This document shows positions 19,268-27,832 of a stretch of DNA of 64,000 nt, piece by piece. Source of the stretch: an uncultured Prevotella sp. (GTDB lineage: Bacteria > Bacteroidota > Bacteroidia > Bacteroidales > Bacteroidaceae); contig NZ_CAMJFM010000003.1 of the NCBI RefSeq assembly GCF_946404925.1, positions 62,001-126,000 on the forward strand, written 5' to 3'. Under the pieces are notes generated by a model. It did not search any database and was not told the DNA's origin. It was given only the letters and a program-made list of their open reading frames with translations. The number at the start of each line of letters is the position of its first letter. The first letter of the stretch is position 1. A program made the position numbers and the translations under genes.

Positions 19268-19316
19268 AATAAAATACCTTTCTCTGAAAATTTAAATTGT
19301 TATCCTAAAACCGCTG

Positions 19317-19324
19317 CAAAGGTA
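19317..19324 (-). promoter_or_regulatory. Promoter -7 box of the 34-residue protein gene
   Basis: TACCTTTG on the minus strand, about 50 bp before the ATG at 19267. Confidence 0.65.
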
Positions 19325-19443
19325 CTGTTGTTTACGCACACAGCCAAACAAATTGCATAAAAACAGTAAAAAAATGGGGAATCGTTGACACGTATCAATA
19401 AAAATAAACTCAAATAATATTTGGTTATCTGCTCCTATTGTAT

Positions 19444-19451
19444 TACCTTTG
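19444..19451 (+). promoter_or_regulatory. Promoter -7 box, 5 bp before the flippase-like gene
   Basis: TACCTTTG ends at 19451 and the ATG is at 19457, so the mRNA should be leaderless or nearly so. Confidence 0.6.
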
Positions 19452-19456
19452 CACCC

Positions 19457-20458
19457 ATGGAATTAAAAAACATCATCAGCAGTGTGGCTAAGGTGGTGCT
19501 GCCCTTTGTGTTGGGTGGCGCTATTTTGTGGTGGATGTACCGAGGCGAGGATTTCTCGGTGATTAGTCATGTGCTGACCGAAGAAATGGACTGGACGTGG
19601 ATGCTGCTGAGCTTCCCATTCGGCATATTGGCGCAGATGTTTCGTGCCTGGCGCTGGAAGCAAACGCTGGAGCCGATGGGTGAGAAGCCAAGAAACAGTA
19701 TTTGTACTTACGCCATATTCATCAGCTATGCAGCAAGTTTGATAATACCCAGGATAGGCGAGTTCTCAAGGTGCGCTATATTGAAGCGTTACGACGGCAT
19801 ATCATTCTCGAAGGCACTGGGAACGGTGGTTACCGAGCGCGCTGTGGATACGCTGATAGTGATGATATACTCGGGCATCATACTGTTGGTAGAGATGAGC
19901 GTATTTGGCACCTTCTTCCGCAAGACGGGTACATCGATGGACCGCATATTGAGTAGTTTCTCGCTGACAGGTTGGATTGTTACAGTCATCTGCGGCGTGG
20001 CTGTGGCTATATTGCTGCACCTGTTACTGAAGAACTTCTCTATATATAATAAGGTGAAAATGACGCTTAGTGGCATCTGGGAGGGTGTGCTCTCGCTGAA
20101 GGGTGTGCGCAATCTGCCACTGTATCTGTTCTTCTCAGTAGGCATCTGGGTGATGTATTTCCTGCATTACTACTTGACATTCTTCTGCTTCGACTTCACC
20201 GCTAATCTGGGCATTGGTTGCGCGTTGGTATCGTTTGTGGTGGCCAACTTTGCCGTTATCGTGCCAACTCCCAACGGAGCTGGTCCGTGGCACTTTGCTA
20301 TTAAGACCATGCTGATACTATATGGCGTGGCTGATGAACAGGCTCTGTGGTTTGTGCTCATTGTTCATACAGTACAGACGATGTTGGTTATCTTCCTGGG
20401 TATCTACGCCTGGGCAGCATTGATGTTTAAGAAAAGATTAAACCCCAAAATAGAATAA
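19457..20458 (+). CDS. Flippase-like/lysylphosphatidylglycerol synthase transmembrane domain protein
   Basis: The 333-residue protein has about eight hydrophobic segments and the features of the LPG_synthase_TM (UPF0104) family: RAWRWKQTLEPMG near residue 62, YAASLIIPRIGEFSRCAILKRY near 96 (split here for length) and the C-terminal motif VPTPNGAGPWHF near 270. Members move or modify lipid-linked molecules, and many are annotated only as flippase-like. The substrate cannot be told from sequence. ATG 19457 is chosen because the promoter lies inside any longer version. pepD starts 2 bp after its stop, so the two share a transcript. Confidence 0.85.
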   Translation: MELKNIISSVAKVVLPFVLGGAILWWMYRGEDFSVISHVLTEEMDWTWMLLSFPFGILAQMFRAWRWKQTLEPMGEKPRNSICTYAIFISYAASLIIPRIGEFSRCAILKRYDGISFSKALGTVVTERAVDTLIVMIYSGIILLVEMSVFGTFFRKTGTSMDRILSSFSLTGWIVTVICGVAVAILLHLLLKNFSIYNKVKMTLSGIWEGVLSLKGVRNLPLYLFFSVGIWVMYFLHYYLTFFCFDFTANLGIGCALVSFVVANFAVIVPTPNGAGPWHFAIKTMLILYGVADEQALWFVLIVHTVQTMLVIFLGIYAWAALMFKKRLNPKIE

Positions 20459-20460
20459 CT

Positions 20461-21918
20461 ATGAGTGAAATTAAAAACTTGAACCCAACGTGCATTTGGA
20501 AGAACTTCTATGCACTGACACAGGTTCCACGTCCATCAGGACATCTGGAGAAAGTACAACAGTTCCTGCTCGACTTTGCTAAGCAGGTAGGTGTGGAGGC
20601 CTTTAAGGATCCCGCTGATAACATCGTGATGCGTAAGCCCGCTTCGGCCGGTATGGAGAAGAAGAAGGGTGTGATACTGCAGGCACACATGGACATGGTG
20701 CCACAGAAGACTCCCGAGAGTACTCATAACTTTGAGACCGACCCCATACAGCCTTGGATTGATGGTGAGTGGGTAAAGGCCAAAGGCACAACACTGGGTG
20801 CCGACAACGGCCTGGGCGTAGCTGCCATCATGGCCATTATGGAGGACAAGACCCTGAAGCACGGCCCAATTGAGGCGCTGATTACTGCCGACGAAGAGAC
20901 TGGTATGTTTGGTGCTAACGGACTGCCCGAGGGTGAACTGAACGGCGACATACTGATGAACCTCGATTCAGAGCACTGGGGTAAGTTCGTAATCGGTAGT
21001 GCCGGTGGTATCAACATCACCTCTACACTCGACTACAAAGAGGTGGAGACCGATGCCGACGATGCTGCAGTAAAGGTAACTGTGAAAGGTCTGCGTGGTG
21101 GACACTCTGGACTGGAGATTCACGAGGGCCGCGGTAATGCCAACAAACTGCTGGTTCGACTGGTTCGTGAGGCCATCGAGGAGTGCGATGCCCGTCTGGC
21201 TTGCTGGCAGGGCGGCAACATGCGCAACGCCATCCCATTCAAGGCCGAGGCTGTGCTGACACTGCCAAAGGAGAACGTGGCTGCTCTGAAGGAGCTGGCT
21301 GCCGACTGGCTGGAGGACTTCGTTGATGAGTTTAAGGGCATTGAGAGCGGTATCGAGGTAATCTGCGAGGACGTAGAGACGCCTAAGATGGAGATTCCTG
21401 TTGAGATTCAGGACAACCTGATCAATGTGATCTACGGTTGCCACGACGGTGTGGTACGTATGATTCCATCGTACCCAAGCGTGGTTGAGACATCGAGCAA
21501 CCTGGCCATCATCGAGATAGGCGAGGGGCACGCTATGATTAAGATTCTGGCTCGCTCAAGTCGTGAGGACATGAAGGACTACATTGTGAAGACTCTGGAG
21601 AGCTGCTTCAATATGGCCGGCATGAAGGTAGAGACCGCTGGTAGCTACGGCGGATGGGATCCAAACCCCGACTCAGAGATTCTGCACTTGTTGCTGAAGG
21701 AGTATAAGGATCTGTTCGGCAAGGACGGTATCATTCAGGTAGACCACGCCGGACTGGAGTGCTCGATTATTCTGGGCAAGTATCCACATCTGGACGTAGT
21801 GAGCATGGGTCCAACCATGAAGTCGCCCCACACCACAACCGAGCGTGCGCTCATTGAGACCGTGGCTCCGTTCTGGGAACTGCTCAAGAAGACTCTCGAG
21901 GATATTCCTGAGAAATAA
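20461..21918 (+). CDS. pepD: Aminoacyl-histidine dipeptidase (M20 family)
   Basis: PepD hydrolyses Xaa-His and other dipeptides in the cytoplasm using two zinc ions. The 485-residue length is typical. The metal-site motifs are all present: LQAHMDMVPQK near residue 77, GTTLGADNGLGVAA near 113, TADEETGMFGA near 142 and MNLDSEHWG near 168. The C-terminal SPHTTTERALIETV near 458 is also present. It lies 2 bp behind the flippase-like gene and ends in a strong terminator, so these two form the whole operon. Confidence 0.94.
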   Translation: MSEIKNLNPTCIWKNFYALTQVPRPSGHLEKVQQFLLDFAKQVGVEAFKDPADNIVMRKPASAGMEKKKGVILQAHMDMVPQKTPESTHNFETDPIQPWIDGEWVKAKGTTLGADNGLGVAAIMAIMEDKTLKHGPIEALITADEETGMFGANGLPEGELNGDILMNLDSEHWGKFVIGSAGGINITSTLDYKEVETDADDAAVKVTVKGLRGGHSGLEIHEGRGNANKLLVRLVREAIEECDARLACWQGGNMRNAIPFKAEAVLTLPKENVAALKELAADWLEDFVDEFKGIESGIEVICEDVETPKMEIPVEIQDNLINVIYGCHDGVVRMIPSYPSVVETSSNLAIIEIGEGHAMIKILARSSREDMKDYIVKTLESCFNMAGMKVETAGSYGGWDPNPDSEILHLLLKEYKDLFGKDGIIQVDHAGLECSIILGKYPHLDVVSMGPTMKSPHTTTERALIETVAPFWELLKKTLEDIPEK

Positions 21919-21936
21919 AAAATATTAAAAAAAATC

Positions 21937-21968
21937 CGCAGATTGTTTGAATCTGCGAATTTTTTTTC
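21937..21968 (+). terminator. Terminator after pepD
   Basis: CGCAGATT and AATCTGCG pair over a 5-base loop and a run of eight T follows. The corA promoter begins directly behind it. Confidence 0.88.
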
Positions 21969-21969
21969 T

Positions 21970-21977
21970 TATCTTTG
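21970..21977 (+). promoter_or_regulatory. Promoter -7 box of corA
   Basis: TATCTTTG at 21970-21977 overlaps the end of the pepD terminator T-run. It leaves a leader of about 160 bases before corA. Confidence 0.7.
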
Positions 21978-22007
21978 CACCCGATAAATCAAATTAATAA
22001 CAAAATT

Positions 22008-22043
22008 ATGGACGATTACCCGGCGGACAATTACAATTCGTAA
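22008..22043 (+). CDS. Candidate leader peptide of corA (11 residues)
   Basis: An ATG about 30 bp after the promoter opens an 11-codon frame, MDDYPADNYNS, with three Asp and one Pro among the first seven residues. Leader peptides of Mg-regulated genes such as MgtL of enteric bacteria are also Asp/Glu/Pro-rich, because such stretches stall or destabilise ribosomes when Mg is low. It lies in the corA leader before an inverted repeat that reaches the corA ribosome-binding region. This is an inference from position and composition; 11 codons can occur by chance. Confidence 0.4.
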   Translation: MDDYPADNYNS

Positions 22044-22067
22044 TGGCGGGGGATGGCGAGCAAGGCT

Positions 22068-22138
22068 GCTAATCCCTTTGCCGCTAAATCAATTATCAAT
22101 TGTCAATTATCAATTGTCAATTAACTAAGAGGATTAGC
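22068..22138 (+). promoter_or_regulatory. corA leader with start-occluding inverted repeat
   Basis: GCTAATCC (22068-22075) is complementary to GGATTAGC (22131-22138), which ends 3 bases before the corA ATG. Pairing would hide the ribosome-binding region. An alternative hairpin, GCAAGG with CCTTTGC (about 22060-22081), would place the blocking strand in a loop. Between the arms lies a 5-unit 7 bp repeat. Confidence 0.5.
22089..22123. repeat. 7 bp tandem repeat before corA
   Basis: Five gapless units alternate strictly: TCAATTA, TCAATTG, TCAATTA, TCAATTG, TCAATTA. The repeat ends 18 bp before the corA start. Confidence 0.95.
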
Positions 22139-22141
22139 AAA

Positions 22142-23068
22142 ATGAAGACATTCTGGAATACCCAAGGCGGACTGACCCAAATAGACGAGTGGCAGCCCAA
22201 TTGCTGGATACAGGTGACATGCCCCACCGAAGAAGACCAGCGCGAACTCGAGGAGAAATTCAACATCCCCGACTATTTTATGTCGGACATCAGCGATACT
22301 GATGAGCGTGCTCGTTATGAATACGATGACGGATGGATGCTCATCATTCTGCGTATACCTTATGTCAAGGAGATACGCTCGCGCACGCCATACACCACCG
22401 TGCCTCTTGGTATCATACACAAGCGCGACGTGACCATCACCGTGTGTTTCTACGAGACCAACGTGATGATCGATTTTGTGAGCTTCCAGCAGAAGCGCGG
22501 CGAGGGATTTACCGACCATGTGGACATGATTTTCCGCTTGTTCCTATCGAGTGCTGTGTGGTATCTGAAGCGACTGAAGCAGATATCGATGCTGGTAGAC
22601 AAGGCCAAGCGCAACCTGGATAAGGAGGTGAACAACGAGAGTCTGATTGGCTTGAGCCGACTGCAGGACTCGCTGACTTACTTCCAGACATCTATTCGTG
22701 GCAACGAGACGCTGCTATCGAAACTGAAGTTCAAACTGCAGATTGACGAACTTGATGCCGACCTGATTGAGGACGTAAACATCGAGATGACCCAGGCCCG
22801 AGAGACGACCAGTATCTACTCGAACATTCTGGAGTCGACGATGGACACCTATCAGAGTATTATCAACAACAACATGAATACCGTGATGCGTACGCTGACA
22901 TCGGTTACCATCATCATGATGATACCTACGCTCATTACATCGATGTTTGGTATGAACCTGGTGAACGGCATGGAATCGAAACCATGGGGATTTGTCATCG
23001 CAATCATCTTTTCGGTAGCAATTTCGGCCATTGCATGGGGTATTTTCCGCAGGAAACGACTGGTTTAG
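22142..23068 (+). CDS. corA: CorA-family magnesium/divalent cation channel
   Basis: CorA forms a pentameric inner-membrane channel for Mg (and Co, Ni). The 308-residue protein has the usual large cytoplasmic N-domain with long coiled helices, ending in two membrane helices. The first leads into the signature loop MFGMNLVNGME at about residue 277, which contains the GMN motif that defines the family. The second is WGFVIAIIFSVAISAIAWGIF (given as 20-odd residues, positions about 287-307). The start at 22142 is preferred over an in-frame ATG 14 codons earlier, which lies inside the tandem repeat. The long structured leader suggests ion-dependent control. Confidence 0.93.
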   Translation: MKTFWNTQGGLTQIDEWQPNCWIQVTCPTEEDQRELEEKFNIPDYFMSDISDTDERARYEYDDGWMLIILRIPYVKEIRSRTPYTTVPLGIIHKRDVTITVCFYETNVMIDFVSFQQKRGEGFTDHVDMIFRLFLSSAVWYLKRLKQISMLVDKAKRNLDKEVNNESLIGLSRLQDSLTYFQTSIRGNETLLSKLKFKLQIDELDADLIEDVNIEMTQARETTSIYSNILESTMDTYQSIINNNMNTVMRTLTSVTIIMMIPTLITSMFGMNLVNGMESKPWGFVIAIIFSVAISAIAWGIFRRKRLV

Positions 23069-23122
23069 GCCCTAAAACATCAAAAAAACTAAAAAAAATT
23101 AGGTAGTTTCAATAATATTGCT

Positions 23123-23130
23123 TAATTTTG
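23123..23130 (+). promoter_or_regulatory. Promoter -7 box of the DUF349 gene
   Basis: TAATTTTG at 23123-23130. A small palindrome, TGATGCT-A-AGCATCA (23144-23158), lies in the leader. Confidence 0.6.
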
Positions 23131-23181
23131 AGCCCAAATGTGATGATGCTAAGCATCATTTAGTAGTAATTTAAAAGTTAA

Positions 23182-25011
23182 ATGATGGACTCTCAAGAGA
23201 ATACCCTCGAGTTGGGTACAAACGAAGTAGTAGTTAATGAGGAAGTTACATCTCAGGCAGTTGAGACAGAACCTCAAGTAGAAACAGAAGCCGAAGAGCC
23301 ACGTGTGGTATACCACACCAAGGCCGAGGTTCTGCATAGATTGCAGGACATTGCCCACGGCGAAGAGACACCGCAGAAAGAAGAGGTGGAATACCTGAAG
23401 TCTTCTTTCTACAAACTCCATGTGGCCGAGCGTGAGGCAAAGCTCAAGGCCTATCTGGATGCAGGTGGCGATCCTGACCAGTATCAGTACACACCCGATC
23501 CTGAAGAGGAATCGTTCAAGGCCGAGATGGGAATCATCAAGGAGAAGCGTGCCAAGATCTTCAAGGAGATAGAGGCTGAGAAGCAGGAGAATCTGACTAA
23601 GAAGCTGGCTATCATCGACCGCATCAAGGCCATGGTTACCACTCCTGATGAGGCTAATAAGAACTACAAGGAGTTCAAAGCCCTGCAGGAGCAGTGGCGC
23701 GAGATAAAGAATGTGCCAGCTGATAAGGCCAACGAGTTGTGGCGTAACTACCAGCTGTACGTAGAGCAGTTCTACGATATGCTTCGCCTGAACAGCGAGG
23801 CCCGCGAGTACGATTTCAAGAAGAACTTTGAGCTGAAGACCGCCCTCTGCGAGGCTGCCGAGAAGTTGGCCGACGAGGAGGATGTGATCAGTGCCTTCCA
23901 CCAGTTGCAGAAGCTGCATCAGGAGTATCGCGAGATAGGTCCTGTGGCTAAGGAGCAGCGTGAGGATATCTGGAATCGTTTCAAGGCTGCATCGAGCGTT
24001 ATCAACAAGCGCCATCAGGCTCACTTCGAGGGCGTTCGCGCCAAGGAGGAAGACAATCTGGCTCGCAAGACCGTGCTCTGCGAGAAGGTGGAGGCCATTG
24101 CTGCCGAGGAGAACAAGGGTAGCGGCGACTGGGAAAAGCATACCAAGCAGATTATCGATATCCAGACTGAGTGGAAGACCATCGGTTTTGCGCCACAGAA
24201 GATGAACGTGAAGATATTTGAGCGCTTCCGTGCTGCATGCGACGACTTCTTCGGTCGTAAGGCTGCTTACTTCAAGGGACTGAAGGAGACCTTCAAGGAG
24301 AATGCTGACAAGAAGCGCGCCCTGATTGAGAAGGCCAAGGCTCTGCAGGATTCTACCGACTGGAAGTCGACCGGTGATAAGTTCATTGCCCTGCAGAAGG
24401 AGTGGAAGACCATCGGTATGGTGCCCAAGAAGCTTGGCGACCAGCTGTGGGCTGAGTTCCTGGCTGCATGTAACACCTTCTTTGAGGCTCGTAATGCCGC
24501 CGGAGCAGGTCAGCGTGGCGAGGAGCGCGAAAACATGGATAAGAAGCTCGAGATTATCGAGAAACTGAAGGCTATTGCCGAGGAGACCGGCGACGATCTG
24601 GCCGACAAGGTTCAGAAGCTGGTTGAGGAGTACAACGCCGTGGGTCACGTACCTTATAAAGAGAAGGACAAACTCTACAAGGAGTATCACGCCGTACTCG
24701 ACAAGCTGTATAAGGATCTGAACATCAGCACCGCCAAGCGCAAGCTGAGCAACTTTAAGCAGAACCTGAAGCAGGTGGCTGAGCGCGGCGAGAATGCACT
24801 CGACAATGAGCGCGCACGCCTGTTCCGCCAGTACGAGGCACTGAAGCAGGAAATTCAGACCTACGAGAACAACTTGGGATTCCTGAATGCCAGCTCGAAG
24901 AAGGGTAACAGCCTGATTGACGAGATGAACCGCAAGGTGCAGAAGCTGAAGGATGATATGAGTCTGGTTCGCGAGAAGATCAAGGCCATAGATGCCGAGA
25001 ACAAAGCATAA
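23182..25011 (+). CDS. DUF349 repeat protein
   Basis: The 609-residue, highly charged protein carries about five DUF349 repeats. Each is marked by a motif of the type EWKTIG-x-x-P: EQWREIKNVP near residue 170, QEYREIGPV near 250, TEWKTIGFAP near 330, KEWKTIGMVP near 405 and EEYNAVGHVP near 485. A coiled-coil segment ends the protein. The molecular function is not established for this family. The N-terminal 60 residues are acidic and probably disordered. It is monocistronic: own promoter and a perfect hairpin terminator. Confidence 0.88.
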   Translation: MMDSQENTLELGTNEVVVNEEVTSQAVETEPQVETEAEEPRVVYHTKAEVLHRLQDIAHGEETPQKEEVEYLKSSFYKLHVAEREAKLKAYLDAGGDPDQYQYTPDPEEESFKAEMGIIKEKRAKIFKEIEAEKQENLTKKLAIIDRIKAMVTTPDEANKNYKEFKALQEQWREIKNVPADKANELWRNYQLYVEQFYDMLRLNSEAREYDFKKNFELKTALCEAAEKLADEEDVISAFHQLQKLHQEYREIGPVAKEQREDIWNRFKAASSVINKRHQAHFEGVRAKEEDNLARKTVLCEKVEAIAAEENKGSGDWEKHTKQIIDIQTEWKTIGFAPQKMNVKIFERFRAACDDFFGRKAAYFKGLKETFKENADKKRALIEKAKALQDSTDWKSTGDKFIALQKEWKTIGMVPKKLGDQLWAEFLAACNTFFEARNAAGAGQRGEERENMDKKLEIIEKLKAIAEETGDDLADKVQKLVEEYNAVGHVPYKEKDKLYKEYHAVLDKLYKDLNISTAKRKLSNFKQNLKQVAERGENALDNERARLFRQYEALKQEIQTYENNLGFLNASSKKGNSLIDEMNRKVQKLKDDMSLVREKIKAIDAENKA

Positions 25012-25016
25012 ATGAG

Positions 25017-25050
25017 GAATCCCAGCCGAGCGGCTGGGATTCTTAGTTTT
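25017..25050 (+). terminator. Terminator after the DUF349 gene
   Basis: GAATCCCAGCCG and CGGCTGGGATTC form a 12 bp perfect stem followed by TTAGTTTTTC. The same stem core recurs at 53599-53622. Confidence 0.9.
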
Positions 25051-25091
25051 TCTTTAAGTCCGTAAATAGTCCGATAAATAGAAAAAAGAAA

Positions 25092-25120
25092 GACGCTAAA
25101 CTCAATGTTCAGCGTCTTTT
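25092..25120 (-). terminator. Terminator after tRNA-Gln
   Basis: GACGCTAAAC and GTTCAGCGTC form a 10 bp stem with one mismatch; A- and T-runs on both sides allow use in both directions. Confidence 0.75.
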
Positions 25121-25125
25121 CTTTG

Positions 25126-25196
25126 TTGGGGTACCCGGACTCGAACCAGGAAAGGCAGGACCAGAATCTGCAGTGTTACCATTACACCATACCCCA
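25126..25196 (-). tRNA. tRNA-Gln (anticodon CTG)
   Basis: Minus-strand acceptor TGGGGTA pairs with TACCCCA. The anticodon loop TTCTGGT gives CTG, and the T arm is GGTTCGAGTCC. CCA is not encoded. The anticodon stem closes with an A-C mismatch next to the loop. The body is 71 bases. Confidence 0.9.
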
Positions 25197-25238
25197 AAAT
25201 GTCTTGCTCAAGAACTCATTGTTTCTGTTTTGCGGGTG

Positions 25239-25246
25239 CAAAGGTA
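25239..25246 (-). promoter_or_regulatory. Promoter -7 box of tRNA-Gln
   Basis: TACCTTTG on the minus strand followed by CACCCGC, the same leader start as the tRNA-Val genes. Confidence 0.7.
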
Positions 25247-25316
25247 CTACTTTTTCTTGAACTACCAAAATTTTTCGAGGAAAATTTATAAAAAACCGCA
25301 AATTTTTCGCTTTTTC

Positions 25317-25347
25317 TTTGTTTTTTGGCCAATTTACAGTACCTTTG
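25317..25347 (+). promoter_or_regulatory. Promoter of rsfS-ftsH-cdsA
   Basis: TTTG (25317-25320) and TACCTTTG (25340-25347) are spaced 19 bp; the rsfS ATG is 25 bp downstream. Confidence 0.75.
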
Positions 25348-25371
25348 CAACAAATAACATATAATTTATTA

Positions 25372-25722
25372 ATGAAAGAACTAGTAGAAACAATTAAGGA
25401 AGCAATTCAGGAGAAAAAAGGCAGCAATATCGTTGTGGCCGACCTGACAAAAATAGAGGGAACAATCTGTCAGTACTTTATGATATGTACTGGTAATTCG
25501 CCAACACAGGTAGAAGCTATCACCGAGTCGGTAGGCGACGTGGTGCGTGAAAAGCTGGGTGAGAAACCTGCACATGTGGTAGGACTGGAGAATGCACAAT
25601 GGGTAGCCATGGACTATACCGACGTGCTGGTACATATATTCCTGCCCGACGTGCGCGACTATTATGATCTGGAACATCTGTGGGAAGATGCGCCTCTGAC
25701 AAGAATCCCTGACTTGGATTAA
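25372..25722 (+). CDS. rsfS: Ribosome silencing factor RsfS
   Basis: RsfS (YbeB, Iojap family) binds ribosomal protein L14 and blocks subunit joining under starvation. The 116-residue product matches the family in length and in motifs: DLTKIEGTICQYFMICTG near residue 22, VGDVVREKLGEKPAHVVGLENAQWVAMDY near 58 (positions 58-86) and VLVHIFLPDVRDYYDLEHLWEDA near 90. ATG 25372 is chosen; an upstream in-frame ATG at 25318 lies before the promoter's -7 box. ftsH starts 16 bp after the stop. Confidence 0.95.
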   Translation: MKELVETIKEAIQEKKGSNIVVADLTKIEGTICQYFMICTGNSPTQVEAITESVGDVVREKLGEKPAHVVGLENAQWVAMDYTDVLVHIFLPDVRDYYDLEHLWEDAPLTRIPDLD

Positions 25723-25738
25723 TTCAAAATTCACAATT

Positions 25739-27832
25739 ATGGAGAATAATCAGAAACCAAACAAAAATAATCCCGGAAACGGTCCGAAGATGAATATGCC
25801 CAAGTTCAATATGAACTGGATATACTTCATCGCGATACTCGCATTAGGACTGTTGTACTTTACAAGTGGCGGTACGGCTAACAGCAGTGTTGCCAAGACT
25901 GCATCGTATAGTGAGTTTAAGGTGATGGTGGAGCGTGGCTATGCCAAGAAGATTGTGGTAAACAAGCCGCAGAGCACACTCCGCATGTATGTTAAGCCCG
26001 AACACATTCGCGACGTGTTCCATCAAGGAACCAACCAGACGGGGGCTGAGCCATATTTGGAAGTAGAGTTCGGAAGTGTGGATCAGGTAGAGCAGTTTGT
26101 GGCCAAGGCCAAGGAAGATAAGGTGTTCACCGGCGATCTGTCATTCGATAATCGCAGAGAGAACGAGTTCTTCTCTATTATAATAACGAATCTTATACCT
26201 ATCTTATTTATAGTAGGATTGTGGGTTTTCTTCATGCGTCGCATGGGCGGCGGTGGAGGCGGCGTAGGAGGCGGCGTCTTCAACGTTGGTAAGAGTAAGG
26301 CCAAGATGTATGAAAAGGGTGGCGAGCTGGGCATCACGTTTAAGGACGTGGCCGGACAGGCTGGCGCCAAGCAGGAGATACAGGAGATTGTGGACTTTCT
26401 GAAGAATCCACAGAAGTACACTGACCTGGGAGGTAAGATACCCAAGGGAGCCCTGTTAGTAGGTCCTCCAGGAACAGGTAAGACCCTGCTTGCCAAGGCT
26501 GTGGCCGGTGAGGCTGGTGTGCCATTCTTCTCGATGAGTGGATCAGACTTCGTAGAGATGTTTGTGGGCGTAGGTGCATCGCGCGTTCGCGACCTGTTCC
26601 AGCAGGCTAAGCAGAAGAGTCCTTGTATTATATTCATCGACGAGATTGATGCCGTGGGGCGCGCCCGCTCTAAGAATCCCGCTATGGGTGGCAACGATGA
26701 GCGCGAGAACACGCTGAACGCATTGCTCACCGAGATGGACGGATTTGGTACCAACAGCGGTGTGATTATTCTGGCTGCTACCAACCGTGCCGATATGCTT
26801 GATTCGGCCCTGCTGCGTGCCGGACGTTTTGACCGACAGATACATGTAGACCTGCCCGACCTGAACGAGCGTAAGGAGGTATTCAAGGTACACCTGAAGC
26901 CCGTGAAGATTGACGATAGCGTGGATATCGACTTCCTGGCACGTCAGACTCCCGGATTCTCGGGTGCCGACATCGCCAACGTATGTAACGAGGCTGCTCT
27001 GATTGCTGCCCGTCACAATAGTCAGACGGTAACCAAGCAGGACTTCCTGGATGCCGTTGACCGTATCATCGGCGGACTGGAGAAGAAGACCAAGGTGATG
27101 ACTCAGGCCGAGAAGCGCTCGATAGCTATCCACGAGGCCGGACACGCCACCATCTCGTGGTTCACCGAGTTTGCCAACCCATTGGTTAAGGTGTCAATCG
27201 TGCCACGCGGACAAGCACTTGGTGCCGCATGGTATCTACCCGAGGAGCGCGTACTGCAGACCAAGGAGGCTATGCTTGACGAGATGTGCTCGCTGCTGGG
27301 AGGCCGTGCTGCCGAGGAACTGTTTGTGGGTCATATCTCTACAGGTGCCATGAACGACCTGGAGCGTACCACCAAGCAGGCTTACGGTATGATTGCCTTT
27401 GCCGGTATGAGCGACAAGTTGCCTAACATCTGTTACTATAACAATGCCGAATATCAGTTCCAGAAGCCATACTCGGAGACAACTGCTAAGATTATGGACG
27501 ACGAGGTGCTGCGTATGATTAACGAGCAGTACGAGCGCGCCAAGCAGATACTGACCGAGCACAAGGAGGGGCACGCCCAGCTGGCCCAATTGCTGATAGA
27601 CCGCGAGGTGATTTTTGCCGAGGATGTTGAGAAGATATTCGGTAAGCGTCCTTGGACCAGCAGAGCCGAGGAGCTGCTTGAGGCACAGATGAAGGCCGAT
27701 GCCGAGCGTATGGCCGAGGAGCGTGCCAAGGAGCTGGAGGCCGAGGCAGCAGCCCAAAAGGCACTTGATGCACCCGCAAATGCAGCAACCGATGAGGTAA
27801 AACCAGAAGAAAAGGAGGATAAGGATGAATAA
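25739..27832 (+). CDS. ftsH: ATP-dependent zinc metalloprotease FtsH
   Basis: FtsH is a membrane-anchored AAA+ protease that degrades misfolded membrane proteins and some regulators. The 697-residue protein has a first membrane segment near residue 25-43 and a periplasmic domain. The second membrane segment ([19 protein letters not shown], about 147-165) is followed by a glycine-rich linker. The AAA+ domain has Walker A GPPGTGKT near 243, Walker [10 protein letters not shown] near 300 and the SRH region RAGRFDRQ near 362. The zinc motif HEAGH is near 466. An acidic, low-complexity tail closes it. It overlaps cdsA by 8 bp. Confidence 0.97.
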   Translation: MENNQKPNKNNPGNGPKMNMPKFNMNWIYFIAILALGLLYFTSGGTANSSVAKTASYSEFKVMVERGYAKKIVVNKPQSTLRMYVKPEHIRDVFHQGTNQTGAEPYLEVEFGSVDQVEQFVAKAKEDKVFTGDLSFDNRRENEFFSIIITNLIPILFIVGLWVFFMRRMGGGGGGVGGGVFNVGKSKAKMYEKGGELGITFKDVAGQAGAKQEIQEIVDFLKNPQKYTDLGGKIPKGALLVGPPGTGKTLLAKAVAGEAGVPFFSMSGSDFVEMFVGVGASRVRDLFQQAKQKSPCIIFIDEIDAVGRARSKNPAMGGNDERENTLNALLTEMDGFGTNSGVIILAATNRADMLDSALLRAGRFDRQIHVDLPDLNERKEVFKVHLKPVKIDDSVDIDFLARQTPGFSGADIANVCNEAALIAARHNSQTVTKQDFLDAVDRIIGGLEKKTKVMTQAEKRSIAIHEAGHATISWFTEFANPLVKVSIVPRGQALGAAWYLPEERVLQTKEAMLDEMCSLLGGRAAEELFVGHISTGAMNDLERTTKQAYGMIAFAGMSDKLPNICYYNNAEYQFQKPYSETTAKIMDDEVLRMINEQYERAKQILTEHKEGHAQLAQLLIDREVIFAEDVEKIFGKRPWTSRAEELLEAQMKADAERMAEERAKELEAEAAAQKALDAPANAATDEVKPEEKEDKDE

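Noticed and set aside
22089..22123. The repeats before corA as a CRISPR array.
   Set aside because: Units are 7 bp without spacers; no cas gene is present.
21978..22141. The corA leader as an M-box (ykoK) riboswitch.
   Set aside because: The length and visible sequence do not give the conserved M-box core; the small ORF plus inverted repeat explains more of it.
23149..24690. A 513-codon open frame on the minus strand opposite the DUF349 gene.
   Set aside because: It is a Leu-rich mirror of a Lys/Glu-rich gene. The plus-strand DUF349 motifs and promoter explain the region fully.
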